Source of the DNA: Brachypterus glaber
Lineage: Eukaryota > Arthropoda > Insecta > Coleoptera > Kateretidae
Direction: 5' to 3'
Assembly: GCA_958510825.1 (NCBI GenBank)
Contig: OY294047.1
Coordinates: 51,257,365-51,321,364 of the forward strand
Length of the DNA stretch: 64,000 nt
Below the pieces are notes generated by a model. That model was not told the DNA's origin and searched no databases. It saw nothing but the letters and a program-made list of their open reading frames with translations. A program made the position numbers and the translations under genes. Below, in pieces: positions 32,500 through 44,333 of the stretch (position 1 is its first letter; each line of letters opens with the position of its first letter).

Positions 32500-33500
32500 T
32501 TGTGACAGAGTAAAAAATATTTTGAACCGAAAATGATTTTTTAGAAATAAAAAAGTTTTATATGTGGATATTTTTTAAGCTGTGGGGTCACGATGAGTAT
32601 AATTATAACAAAAAAAATAGCAAGGAGCGAAATAGGATGTCTTACTACCGCATAAATAACCTAACAATTTATCGTTTAAATTAAAAAATGTATATAAAAT
32701 AACACAGTAAAACAAAATTAAATAATTTTACTATCATCGCTTTAGCAATTTATTACATATTAAAGAAAATTTTTAAATGTCAGGTTTAATTTATTATGAA
32801 TTTTTTTACAAATTAAATGTAAAAAATATTGCCAGATTTGATATTTTAAATACTAGTTACATAATTAGTTTTATCTTACTATAAAAACACTTTGGTGTCT
32901 AGTAGTTGAAGTACTTTAAAGCCGGTATTGTCTTTGTAACTGATGAACAAGACTTCTACCCTAGCGATTGAGCAACATGGAGTCATGCTTGAAGAAAAAA
33001 TCTTTGTAGAACTATGTAAATAACAATAAACGCCCTCATTTCATAGCACTTAATTTTTATTTTCAGCAATTAAAAATAATTGAAATCAACGCGGGTAGCT
33101 GGTTGTAAATTAAAGTTGTTTTTTTTTTCAAGAACTTTTCCGGGTGACATTTTCTTAACCTCAATCTTTTAGTAGAAAATAATAAGGGTAAGGGAAAACG
33201 AATCATATTTGTTGTTTTTTCTTTTTCGTTAAAAAGTTGAAGTTAAAAAGTCCTTGCACCGGTGGGATTTTTTCATAAATCTCTTCTACGATGTCTCACG
33301 AGTATTTATTGTCAATATGAAAATAATCGGTAGTGGGATTCGTGAGATAAATTGAATTTCATTTGTTTTTGTATTTTTTTCAGTGTATGTTTAATTTTTA
33401 TTACGGATATCGAAAGAGTTTATTGATTTAGGAAATTTGTTTCTAAATTATTTAAAATCCAAATTGACAAAACTCATTTTTTAATCAAGTAACATGTTGT
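32500..33500. other. Unassigned AT-rich stretch
   Basis: Nothing supportable is seen. Confidence 0.4.
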
Positions 33501-34073
33501 AAGGAAACGTTCAAGTATTACGTAACGCAAATTTTGATCATTTTGGACTTTCCCTCCCTGCACGGAAAGAAATTAGTGGGCTCTGCGCTATACATTATAA
33601 GATATTTGGTAACAGTGGCAAATTATAGTGATTTAAGCTATAGATTATAAGGGACACAATAACTAATAATGTTAAAAATAAATTGGAAACGATTATATAT
33701 ATTACAGACACGATTATATTTATTACAGGCACTATTATAAATTTACAGAAATTTTATTATATTATAAAAATTATTAGCACGGACAATAATTAAATCTATT
33801 TAAGCTATAAATGCCATACTATTTGTTATATTTTATTATTCACTAAACAATTAAAGTATTTCATATAAATTTTTATACTGACTGCCATAATTGTAAGAGA
33901 AAGCCTTGTATTTATATAATAAGCGATTATAATTTGCTTGGTATGTGTGTTATAGCGCTCCTAGCTATATTTTTTTTTCGTGTGTAACTCTATTTTCCTA
34001 TACCATTAACATGGGCGTAACACTCCAAAATGACCTCCCCCTAGGAGCGTTACGTAATACTTGAATGTTCCCT
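33501..34073. mobile_element. Short TTACGTAACGC MITE, interrupted by MITE A
   Basis: The left end GTTCAAGTATTACGTAACGC and the right end GCGTTACGTAATACTTGAA are TIRs. Removing the 422-bp insert at 33561-33982 and its 2-bp duplication leaves about 149 bp, close to the uninterrupted copy at 61597-61734. Confidence 0.8.
33561..33982 (+). mobile_element. MITE family A, copy 1 (nested)
   Basis: The TIRs are CACGGAAA...TTTCCGTG-like (the right end here reads TTTTTCGTG), with complementarity extending about 30 bp to AGCGCTATA. It is flanked by TG on both sides. It sits inside a short TTACGTAACGC element, so it is the younger insertion. There is no coding capacity. Confidence 0.85.
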
Positions 34074-34473
34074 AACCTGTTGAGATATTTAAAAAATTTA
34101 AAATAATTTAAAATAAGCTAAACGCCATTTTATGCCATTTTATGTCAGAAGAGAATTTGAGAACTTTAAAAAAAGGCAAATTTTGCTATCTTTTCCTACC
34201 TAATCTAGCCAAGTCTAATCCATATCGTTTTATAAGCGATTTTTACTGGGCATCCACATTCACAAAACGGTTCATTTTTAAGAAAAAACAGGCCCATTTT
34301 TATCAAAGAAGGCCAATTATAACATTTTTTTTTGCAAGAAAGGCTTCAGGCCTACGGTCTATCGTCTGTCACTGGGTATTCAATATGATAGGCCCATGTG
34401 GATTTGCCTAATCGATAGCTAGTATTTTTTATAAATCAACACGAGTTAAAATTAACAGTTTTCTTAGTGTAAG

Positions 34474-34700
34474 CTAATCAAAATTAGCCAAGTAACCTAT
34501 TCGTGCTACATTCACTGCAGTAAACTGCATCCTGCAACATCCATACTTACTCCTGCAATAAATATCCTTTATTAAATCCTTTCGTTTTAATAAACTGCAG
34601 TGCCGTGAGCTTCGGCGCGGATGTAATCCCTGCGGATTTCTAGCTGAGAAGCCGACTGCCACATGACGCCTCTGTACGTTTTGAAAAGTAAATAAATAAA
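34474..34700. other. Mixed segment with GC-richer patch
   Basis: Positions 34595-34680 are GC-richer (GTGCCGTGAGCTTCGGCGCG, GCCGACTGCCACATGACG). A 77-codon minus-strand frame covers it, but no family is recognisable. It could be a decayed exon or repeat. I cannot decide which. Confidence 0.25.
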
Positions 34701-34795
34701 AACACAAAATACCCTTTTTCTACGGTCACCTACAAAAACAATAAATTTCACATGATTAAGATAGTAAGAAAATGTTATATGTCACATGCGTGCGA

Positions 34796-34887
34796 AATAG
34801 TATATTACGCACCGAGTACGCGAACCTACTTTTTAATGCACTCGATGTGCACTTCAATGGTTTGCATCGAGGTGCGTATACTATTCT
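34796..34887. repeat. AATAGT-type hairpin
   Basis: AAATAGTATATTACGCACC faces GGTGCGTATACTATTCTT. Inner CACTCGATG and CATCGAGGT also pair. Confidence 0.65.
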
Positions 34888-34948
34888 TCCTACGACCTAA
34901 CACCCGAAAATCAAAAAAACGCAAATATCTTAAAATCAATTTGAATCA

Positions 34949-35081
34949 GCTATAGCATAGGTACTACCCATGATACTCAATATAATCACGCCTACTTTGT
35001 TAATGTCCAAAATAATTTTTTTTTGGACATTAACATAGTAGGCGTGTGAATGGTCGTGATTAAAAAGTACCTATGCTATAG
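34949..35081. repeat. Long hairpin
   Basis: CTATAGCATAGGTAC faces GTACCTATGCTATAG, and inside CACGCCTACTTTGTTAATG faces CATTAACATAGTAGGCGTG around a T-rich loop. Confidence 0.75.
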
Positions 35082-35962
35082 AGTGTGTCATAGAAAAAAC
35101 TCCGTATTGAGATGTCAGGAAAAACTTGAAGAAGAAGAAGAAGAATGACTTTATTTTAAAACGGCTTCGTGAGCGATTTAAATTTTTGTCAAAAACTGTT
35201 TGGAAATGTCCCAAATGCAACCCAAAATAAAAAAATCCTGGGTGGTTTGATTTTTCATTTAACCTTGTTTAAGGCACACCGTGTGATAAAATCCAATTTT
35301 AATATTTTAAGGGATTTTTTTTCGGGTTGGTATTGAAGACACAAATTTATGTTGTCTAACGTATTGACCACTGATACCAATTTCATTCGAGAGTAGTCCA
35401 GCACGGCCACAAGAGAATACAAATTATACTTTGGAGTGTATACTAAATAAATGACTGATCTGTATTTTTTCCGTTTATAAAACCTCTTTGTAAATAGCTA
35501 TTTATTCTTTCTTTGTCAATAAGGGTAGGATAGTCTGCGGTCTGTGGAAATTTTCGAATAAATACTCAACGATCGCTTAGAACGGCATATTATTTGCAAA
35601 ACAATTCTATCGAGCATAAGTCTATGTTTGCAGTGCACTTTGCATGGAGACGTTCGCCGCAGATTAACTAAACTTCTATAGAATTTAATAGACTACTAAA
35701 CTGATACTAGGAATGTTACACTGCAAGAAAATTGGCCAAACACTGTTATTAAATAAGTGTTTCTACTGACACATATTTTAAGCTGTAATAACTTTGGGTA
35801 CTAAACGGTTAATATCGTACTTGATCAATAGAGTATTTCTAAAAATCATTTACAAAGAATAATAAATAAGAGTGGCCCTAAATTGGAACCCTGGGGTACA
35901 ATAAAACTATAATCGGTTTTATGTTAACTAATTGGGTTCACTTGAATTGATTACTACTAATA
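35082..35962. other. Unassigned AT-rich stretch
   Basis: A short (GAA)n run lies at 35130-35145. Otherwise nothing supportable is seen. Confidence 0.4.
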
Positions 35963-36427
35963 CACGGAAAGAAATTAGTGGGCTCTGCGCTATACATTAT
36001 AAGATATTTGGTAACAGTGGCAAATTATAGTGATTTAAGCTATAGATTATAAGGGACACAATAACTAATAATGTTAAAAATAAATTGGAAACGATTATAT
36101 ATATTACAGACACGATTATATTTATTACAGGCACTATTATAAATTTACAGAAATTTTATTATATTATAAAAATTATTAGCACGGACAATAATTAAGAACT
36201 TAAAAAACTTAAGAATTAAGAAATTAAGTAATTAAATCTATTTAAGCTATAAATGCCATACTATTTGTTATATTTTATTATTCACTAAACAATTAAAGTA
36301 TTTCATATAAATTTTTACACTGACTGCCATAATTGTAAGAGAAAGCCTTGTATTTATATAATAAGCGATTATAATTTGCTTGGTATGTGTGTTATAGCGT
36401 TCCTAGCTATAATTTTTTTTTTCCGTG
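35963..36427 (+). mobile_element. MITE family A, copy 2
   Basis: It begins and ends with CACGGAAA/TTTCCGTG and is flanked by TA on both sides. It differs from the other copies mainly by an insertion of about 42 bp of AACTTAAG/AATTAAG-type repeats near 36196-36236. Confidence 0.88.
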
Positions 36428-36785
36428 TACACTAATTGTATCATGATCTGCAGATATATATTTTTGTTTTAAACCAATAAATTTCTTTTAAGGAATAGAA
36501 AAATATTGCAAATGTAAAAAATAAATACAATGTTATGTATAGAATAAACTTAAAGGTTTTCCGTGAAATAACAGATTCCCCTCATGAGCTCATAAACAGT
36601 TATTGTGTCTCAGATGTATACATTTTGAAAAATTGCGGTTTAACCTACCCTCACAATCAATTTTCCATATAAAATATACATACAATATACCCAATAAAAC
36701 ATAAATTGGCAACATAACGCTACGAATATATTATAGAATGACTTTAGAGGAAATCTTTGAGCATATGGGAACTTTGTATATAGAA

Positions 36786-37317
36786 TATTGGGTGTTACAA
36801 GGAAGCAGGTAAAGACCGCTCTCGATGAGTGGGCTTATACCAAGCTAAAGGAGCAATGGAGAGCGATCGACGGTTGCCGGCAAGCTAGGGACTTCCTAGC
36901 TGGCCCAAGCAAATCAAAGACCGACTGGTTGCTGGAAAAAGGAAGAACGGCACTCAGACAACTTGTAGGGGTCCTCACGGGCCACTGCAGGCTAAGGAAG
37001 CACCTGGCAACAATGCGGATTCTAGAGAGTCCACTATGCCCAGAGTGCGAAGAGGATGAAACATCCTCTCATTACTTAGCCGAGTGTGTCAGATACGACA
37101 GGATCAGGTTGCAAGTCTTTGAAACTCAAAGACTCAACCAAGAGGAACTAAGAGATCTCCCCTGGGCCAATATCCTGACCTTTATTGAAAGGACGGGCAG
37201 GTTCAAGGAGGACTCAAATTAGTAAATGGCTGGGATTGCCTGGGGTGACAAAAAGGGCCAGAAATGGCCTAGTTGTCCGGCTTTGGCCAACCCAAAATTT
37301 AATACTACTACTACTAC
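36786..37317 (+). mobile_element. 5'-truncated LINE, family 2, with 12-bp target duplication
   Basis: The insertion of about 532 bp ends in a (TAC)n tail (37303-37317). It is flanked by the direct repeat TTGTATATAGAA at 36774-36785 and 37318-37329, which is direct evidence of target-primed insertion. It is GC-richer than its surroundings. Confidence 0.88.
36788..37222 (+). CDS. LINE ORF2 C-terminal tail, partial
   Basis: This intact frame of 144 residues begins at a TTG at the truncation point and is not a real start. It has an R1/I/Jockey-type tail: GVLTGHCRLRKHL (~residues 62-74), then a CCHC knuckle C-x2-C-x7-H-x4-C beginning CPECEEDETSSH (~84-95), and a short C-terminus after WANILTFIERTGRF. 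It was part of a reverse transcriptase/RNase H polyprotein, but no catalytic region is left. The uninterrupted frame and clean duplication indicate a fairly recent insertion. Confidence 0.82.
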   Translation: MGVTRKQVKTALDEWAYTKLKEQWRAIDGCRQARDFLAGPSKSKTDWLLEKGRTALRQLVGVLTGHCRLRKHLATMRILESPLCPECEEDETSSHYLAECVRYDRIRLQVFETQRLNQEELRDLPWANILTFIERTGRFKEDSN

Positions 37318-37479
37318 TTGTATATAGAAAGAAAGAGTATTTGCTATGCGAAGCTTTACAGCTGAAATAAAATGAGATGGAAATTATGTCCTTAATTAAA
37401 ATCATATGTTCAAGAAAGATAAAAAATAATATATGGATATTGTTTATTGTATTTAAAACTGGACTACGTATTATACATA

Positions 37480-38194
37480 CAGAGCGGTCCAAAAGTCACC
37501 CCTCCCCTCTTAACTTTTGAACCAGTTGAGATATCGACTTTAAATTTGGAACTTTTAAATAAGACAACTTAAACTATCTTTTAGCATATATTTAATACTT
37601 TTAGCTCTTAAAATGTGGGCAGGGGGGCATGGAGGCACATTTTTTTAAATAAAAAAGGGGGGTCGTGTAATACATCATTTTAAAGCTTATAAAATTCTCC
37701 ATTTAACTCCATATTTTTAAATTAAAAAAAAAATTGGGTTTAAAATGGGGTTGAAAATGGGTATTAATGTCAAAATTCCTCTAAAAAAAATAAATAATTT
37801 TAAAAAATGCCTAATTTCATCATAAAAAATGTTAATTATACTTTTAAACTAATTTTAGTTGACATAAATAAAAATTTATAAAAAAAAACTTAAAAAATCG
37901 AATGTTTTAGCACAAAAAATTGAAAAATCAAAACCTTTAAAAAACATTTTTAAAAAATTAAAAATGTTAGTTTAAATTGAGAATTTTATAAGCTTTAAAA
38001 TGATGTATCACACGACACCCCTTTCCATTTAAAAAAATGTCCCCCCATGCCCCCCTGCCCACATTTTAAGAGCTGAAAATATCAAATATATGCTAAAAGA
38101 TAGTTTAAGTTGTCTTATTTAAGAGTTATAAATTTGAAGTCGATATCTCAACTCTTTCAAAAGTTAAAGGGGGGGTGACTTTTGGACCGCACTG
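37480..38194. mobile_element. Mariner-type long-TIR MITE, 715 bp
   Basis: The ends are CAG-GCGGTCCAAAAGTCACC in both orientations, flanked by TA (37478-37479, 38195-38196). The arms are about 200-300 bp long, including GTTGAGATATCGACTTTAAA, AGTTTAAGTTGTC-type and GGGCAGGGGGGCAT blocks with their complements. There is no transposase. The TA duplication and terminal motif point to Tc1/mariner. Confidence 0.82.
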
Positions 38195-38327
38195 TATACG
38201 TGCCTACAAAAAACCTGAGATCTGACGGACGGACAGACGGATATTTTCAAAGTTTCTTATTTTTCATGAAACTCATTCGTATCAAAGTGTTTTTTGGTGG
38301 TATAAAAAATTTTAAACTAGCGTAATA

Positions 38328-38749
38328 CACGGAAAAAAAAATTATAGCTAGGAGCGCTATAACACACATACCAAGCAAATTATAATCGCTTATTATATAA
38401 ATACAAGGCTTTCTCTTACAATTATGGCAGTCAGTGTAAAAATTTATGAAATACTTTAATTGTTTAGTGAATAATAAAATATAACAAATAGTATGGCATT
38501 TATAGCTTAAATAGATTTAATTATTGTCCGTGCTAATAATTTTTATAATATAATAAAATTTCTGTAAATTTATAATAGTGCCTGTAATAAATATAATCGT
38601 GTATGTAATATATATAATCGTTTCCAATTTATTTTTAACATTATTAGTTATTGTGTCCCTTATAATCTATAGCTTAAATCACTATAATTTGCCACTGTTA
38701 CCAAATATCTTATAATGTATAGCGCAGAGCCCACTAATTTCTTTCCGTG
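38328..38749 (-). mobile_element. MITE family A, copy 3
   Basis: It lies in inverse orientation to copies 1, 2 and 4, is 422 bp long and is flanked by TAATA on both sides (consistent with a TA duplication). It faces copy 2, making a 2.8-kb segment bounded by inverted MITEs. Confidence 0.88.
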
Positions 38750-39094
38750 TAATACAGTATTGTGTTTGATGGCTAAAATAAACCAATATAAATGAGGTAT
38801 TAGGTTCGAATTTTTCATTTTAAATTGTCGATTGTAGAAGCGGACATCGATAAAACGGTTTGAATTTATGTATTGTAATAAATATAAGAGGTTTAAAGTA
38901 TGATGTAGAATATATTCTGTTTCGACTCAGATTTACCACATTCTTGTCATAAAAGAACAATGAAGATAAATAGTCAATTTGAATTTAATACTCCATTCTC
39001 TTAAACATAACCTAAAAATATTACTTTATACAATAAAAAATAATAAATAATATGTTATCTAATAAAAAATAAACAAGATAACGTTTATATACCT

Positions 39095-39297
39095 TGCGAT
39101 TATAAAGTGCCAAACACTTTTTAATGCAAAACTGGCATTAGCGATCAGTAAAATGCAAGAAAGCTGTGTGCGTTTTACTGGCCACCGAGCTGTTGTACGT
39201 TGCAATCACATGGGCTTGTCGCGCACAACTCTAACAGAGGCGTGGCTTCAAACGAAGAGTATTTTCTTTTCAAATTGTTCGGCACTTTATAATCGCA
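39095..39297. mobile_element. 203-bp MITE with 17-bp perfect TIRs
   Basis: TGCGATTATAAAGTGCC at the left is matched by its exact complement at the right (39281-39297). The interior is GC-richer (GTTTTACTGGCCACCGAGC and GCTTGTCGCGCACAAC) with no reading frame. Superfamily unassigned. Confidence 0.75.
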
Positions 39298-40900
39298 CTG
39301 TAGTTATTTATGATACCAGATGAGCAATGCATGTGATGTGGTATCATCACCGGTGAACGGGCTATACAAAAAGTAGCGCTTTTAGATAAAATCAAATAAA
39401 AATAATAGTAATGATATTCTACTATAGTATATAGGTTATATGTTTTGTACTTTTTCGAAAACTATGTAAATTTAAAACCCTGATCCACTTCTTGAAAAAT
39501 GTAAGGAAAACTATTATACAAAAAGATAGGTAAATAATAAATTAGGTCCTCCAAGAAATGTAGAAAAACGATGGTAATAGGAAAGCTTTTTTATTGGGAA
39601 ATAAAATATACAAAAATACGGATTTAAACGAATAATAATAAAGTACCAAACACGAATTTGATATAGATACATCGACAGGAATGCGTGTTATTTGAGAGGC
39701 TTTAAAAGAGATAAAAACACATGTATAAATCGTTAATACTTTTATATATCGCCTTTTTTTAACTCTCGGTTATACAAAACAATAAATTTTATTCTTAAAT
39801 CTAAAGGGTATTAGTTTTAACGATGTAAGTGGTTTTATTTTAAGTCCTTTTCGGATATTTTTTATGTTCTATGTGTAATAGGATTAAGACATACCACAGT
39901 GTATGTCTCTGGTTTATATTAGTCTTTAGATAGTGGACAAAGAGATTTTACACTGCACAACTCTTAGCTTGTTTATGTTATCTGGAATTAATTGTTTTAA
40001 TTTTTATTTTTGCTTTGTCCACTATGGGTTTATTTGTCCACTACAGTTGTGGACTAAATTATATTATAAAGTTTATAATCTTGTACAGAGTTTAAATTCC
40101 ATAAAAATTACTCATCACTTGATATGAATATAAATCATTTATAAAAGCATTGAGTAAGATTGGTCCTAATTAAGAACCATGTGGTACCCCAATAATATTA
40201 ATATCATTAAGGATTGTATAAGGTTGTATTAGGTTTATATATTATTTTTAATTAGTGTTTACTTATGTTTAAGAATGGCCCTAAATCAGAACCATGTGGC
40301 ATATCAATGCGAAGACATATTTTATTTATTCATTTTTTTATACTCTTTATACCTAATTAATGGGGTGTTTTATACTACGGAGTGTTATCATTTATAATTT
40401 TATCATAAACTAATCATTGTCAATAAAAAATTAATGGAGACTCGAATCAATAGGACGCTAGTTCATTAATTTATTAATGGAAATATGGACAGTATATCCC
40501 CGATATTCAATTATTTTCAGCCATTAAATTTAATTCTGCCATTAAAAAACGTTCGATTGATACAATTTTAAAAGAGCGACTCTTGGTTTTACGGCCACGC
40601 GCAATTGTATTAGTGTCACTGAGTTTATTGGGTTTCGCGAGTCCATAAAATGAGAAATAGAGACGTTTAAAAATTAATTCTATTGGTGACAAAATCTGAC
40701 AACCTATTTATTGTGATAATTTGTCAGCGTTGGAAAAAGATGCTTTTAGACAAAAAAAAAGAGCAATTAAATTGAGTGACACACAGTTTGGCATAGATAT
40801 ACAATATGTGTGTTTAAATAACCTAACTTGTGTGTACGACTATGGTCAAAAAGTCCAAACGAAAATGTCACATTTAGGCACTAGGACTAATCGTGTTTTT
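39298..40900. other. Unassigned AT-rich stretch
   Basis: No gene is supported. The phrase CCTAA-T-AGAACCATGTGG occurs near 40164 and 40270, and a related one, CCTAAATTGGAACCCTGGGG, near 35877. These suggest old repeat remnants. Confidence 0.4.
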
Positions 40901-40904
40901 CGAT

Positions 40905-41098
40905 ATATTCAAAGCTATATTCCTTATTTCAAGGCTAACATTTCTTTGAACCAAAGTCAATGTTCTTGAATGAAGAGCGCGGTTCTTCATTTAAAAAACC
41001 CGAGCTCTTTATTCACTTTGGTTAAAAAAATGCTAGCCTTGAAACAAGAGAATATGGCTTTAAACATATCGAAAGACACGTGTCCTTGGTTCAAGAAG
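40905..41098. mobile_element. MITE family O, left end decayed
   Basis: It shares GAAAGACACGTGTCCTTGG at the right, and CAAAGTCAATGTTCTTGAAT and GAATGAAGAGCGCGG inside, with 49490-49692. The left terminus is not recognisable. Confidence 0.6.
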
Positions 41099-41192
41099 TT
41101 CTTTTATGCATGGTCGTCTGTATAATTTAATTTATTCGATTTCACGTTTTGCCAGTTTTTTTTTACAATCAATCAAAATTTCCTCTAATGCA

Positions 41193-41618
41193 CACTGAAA
41201 AAAAAAATGACGTTCCTGGCTCAAAGTAGTCAACACTCTTGGTAGTTATTCTTTTAGCTTAAAAGATGTTTATCTTCAAACAAAAGTATTTATCTTGTCC
41301 CAAGAAAAGTGTCCCTTTTGAAATATCTTTAAAATTCTCTTGGACCTGGCGCATTTGAGACAAAAACCATTTATCTTGTTTTAAAATTGTTAAATATTAA
41401 ATAATTTTAAATAGTTTGGCCCAAAAATTTTTCTTTTAAGACAAGACCACTTGCATTTCACACAAGATCAAAAAATTTTAAGTTAAAGAATCAGCAAGAT
41501 ATTGGCAAGTGAATTATATTTTCGTGTTAAGAGAAGGCGCTTTTGGACAAATTCAAGAGTGCGAAGCATTTGGCCTAATTTCATATACCATTACCGCAAA
41601 GGATTCTTTTTCTCAGTG
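41193..41618. mobile_element. Possible TIR element
   Basis: The ends CACTGAAAAAAAAA and TTTTTCTCAGTG face each other over 426 bp with AAGACAAGA/TCTTGTCCC-type words inside. There is no clear target duplication, so this is tentative. Confidence 0.35.
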
Positions 41619-42059
41619 AATTTTTTTTTGTAAAAACCACATAGAAAATATAGTATAAAATACTCGTTTCATTATATCTTTTCCATTTAAACTTGGATGC
41701 GTGCGCCAAAAATGTTTATAATGAATTAGTAGTATTATACTAGAAAAATACTAGTATTTTAATATATTTGTTTACAATTGTAGTTTTCAACCAATTCCCT
41801 AATTAACGTCATTTGGAAGCCGACGATTTCAATTGAATTACGATGTGTACTGGTGACTTTTTGACCCATTTTCTCCGAATCTGTTTTTCTCTCTGTCCGA
41901 CTAGCGCCAGGAAAAACCAGGGCTTTTCCGCTTTTAATATTGAATTCATCCCGGTGCATATGATCCGGGAAACGTAATATTCTCTCCCAGCCGTGTTGAT
42001 AAAAGCACTAAATTGCATTACTAAATATATATCTATCGCATACGCAGTTGCTATGGTAC

Positions 42060-42310
42060 AACCAATCACATATTAGTGTAGTGAAGTGGATTTTTACTAA
42101 TAAATATTTTTCTACTAATGTAGTGAAGTTGAAAATCTATCACTAATTTAGTGAAGTGGTATATAATTCGGTTATAGCCGAGCAGAGATTATAACTTTTA
42201 TTATAACTTACTCAGTTAGGTTGGCCATCCAATCTTCTGTCATATTTAAAGTATACCCGAGCGGAGAGTATACTTAACCACTTATCACTTTATTCGGGAG
42301 CGGGTATTCT
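42060..42310. repeat. Short direct repeats and small hairpins with GAGCGGAG loops
   Basis: ACTAATGTAGTGAAGT-like words occur at about 42073, 42113 and 42141. Two hairpins follow: GTTATA...TATAAC with loop GCCGAGCAGAGAT (about 42172-42197) and AAGTATAC...GTATACTT with loop CCGAGCGGAGA (about 42250-42275). The loop motif resembles the centre of family C. Confidence 0.5.
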
Positions 42311-43233
42311 AGGAGACGGAGCTTTGGAAACAGATAAAACGATTTCTTCTTAACTTAAGAATAATATATTAAATAAATGTGAATAAATTCTTCAAGAACA
42401 TGAAAGATCAATTCTTACTTCTAAGTCCTATTTCTATGCAAAGCCCTTAAATTCTAATTTCCATTATATATTAGTTTTCCATTAAATACTTCTAAATTAA
42501 AACATTCTATGTTTGAAATCCCAACTATTCGCAATCATTTTCAAATTCCAATTTATTGTCCACATTTTTCTTAGTGTATATTAAAACTGGTTCGTATAAG
42601 TCATTTAAATTATTTTACAAAATATTTTTCAAAGTTAATTAATATTCGTCAAAATTTCTATCAGTGTTCATACTAACAGTATTTATAAGTTTCCAATTAT
42701 TTTCATGTCGGATAATACAAGTCTCAAAATTTTTCTAAGTTTAAAAACTATTTTTAATTCAAGAATAATTCTCAATAATTATTTCTCTCAGAAACTACAT
42801 TTTTACTTTTGAACTTTACACGGAGGCACTCTAAGAAAAACTGAATAATTATGAACCTTTTCATGAGTTTATATACCCAATAAGAAGGTCACTAGTTAAA
42901 TTTATTTGACAATGCTATTAGCGCAAAATATCTAAAAAGATACCGCGCATATTTAATTACCCCGACAAAAGAGTTTCAGTCTCATCAATTTGCAAACTAA
43001 TTGCTATTTCTGACATCTGAAACGATCATTTCGATCATAAATTAGATTTGTTTAAACAAATAAGATTACTAGACAACTTTTAAGTTATACCGACAAGAAT
43101 AACCGAGAAGGGGTCCGATGTAATGTAGGTCAAACCGAACTCTGCCGATTCGTGAAACCCCACCACATTTGCGCTCCTATTAAAGAAATATTATTTTAAA
43201 AATCCCAACACCATATAAAATATGCGGATCATA
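42311..43233. other. Unassigned AT-rich stretch
   Basis: Nothing supportable is seen. Confidence 0.4.
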
Positions 43234-43438
43234 ACATTAGCTTTCTTAGCAACAGCGTATGCTGTCCAACCAATCACATATTAGCTTTCTTAGCAACAGC
43301 GTATGCTGTCCAACCAATCACATATTAGCTTTCTTAGCAACAGCGTATGCTGTCCAACCAATCACATATTAGCTTTCTTAGCAACAGCGTATGCTGTCCA
43401 ACCAATCACATATTAGCTTTCTTAGCAACAGCGTATGC
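43234..43438 (+). repeat. 44-bp tandem repeat, about 4.7 copies
   Basis: The unit contains TTAGCTTTCTTAGCAACAGC, GTATGCTGTCC and AACCAATCACATA. The copies are virtually identical, so the array is recent or homogenised. A related single stretch with GCATACGCAGTTGCTATGG and CAACCAATCACATATTAG lies near 42037-42075, partly inverted relative to the unit. Confidence 0.93.
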
Positions 43439-43804
43439 GAATTATTTTTGCGAATTCAAGAATAGAGCTGCTGATCGGCTCTCTACTGCATTTGCATTTG
43501 GTTTAATGTATTTTAAATATTTATGTGCACCTAGAAACTACATATCACATGTAATTACATGTACAATGAACATGCTTTTTGTTGGGTATACTTATTTACA
43601 TAAAAATTTAAGCTCAAAATGCCTACTTTCAATATTTTGGTAAAACATTTATTAGAATCAGCTGATTGTCGCCATCTTTATTAATCATCCTTCCTCAAAA
43701 AACTATTATAGTGACAACAACGTTGTTGTATTATTAAATAATATGAATCTACAATTTTAATAGTGTATTTAATATAACGTTATAATGTTTTAGAATAATC
43801 GTAA

Positions 43805-44333
43805 AATAGTTATTTATACACCAAGGGACTAAACTGCCTGTTTTACTCCCGATGCATTAGTGTTTCCTGAGCGAGCGTAGCGAGCGAGGGAAACAGAAAT
43901 GCAAGGGACTAAAACAGCCAAGTTTAGTCCTGAGGTATATACACTATTTTTTGCAGGACCAAACATAATTTAGGAAGGTAGATAAAATTAAAAACCACGC
44001 GTCTAAAATCGGTTGTTTTATTTTCGTAATTTAATCAAGATGCCTGTAAATTGCGAAAAGTCAGTTTCATGGCTATCGAGATTTCAATTGATTTTTAATA
44101 TGGTTGACACAAACGTCAAAAAAATGGACGAAGATGATACATTTTAAGTTATGTATAAATTGTTATAACAATGTTATTTTTAAAGGTTTTCTTTGTTAAA
44201 ATCAAATAAATTGGTTTGAATCGCTAATTTATTATAAAACTCCACCAAACCTAATTTTTGAACCAGCAAAGCACATAGTAAGTATAATATTTTAATATTA
44301 TCAAGGTTGCCGTGGTTTTTATTCCCTAGGGAG
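43805..44333 (+). mobile_element. Family D element, copy 2
   Basis: The hairpin head is at 43805-43957: AATAGTTATTTATACACC, GGGACTAAACTGCC and a central GAGCGAGCGTAGCGAGCGAG palindrome, closing with ATATACACTATTTT. A body of about 370 bp follows, ending CCCTAGGGAGAA. It matches 18157-18656, which lacks the GAGCG centre. Confidence 0.78.

Noticed and set aside
34142..34411. 89-codon plus-strand frame as a gene
   Set aside because: No recognised family, and low-complexity lysine/phenylalanine-rich sequence.
43234..43438. CRISPR-like array
   Set aside because: The units are contiguous 44-bp tandem repeats without spacers, and the context is eukaryotic.
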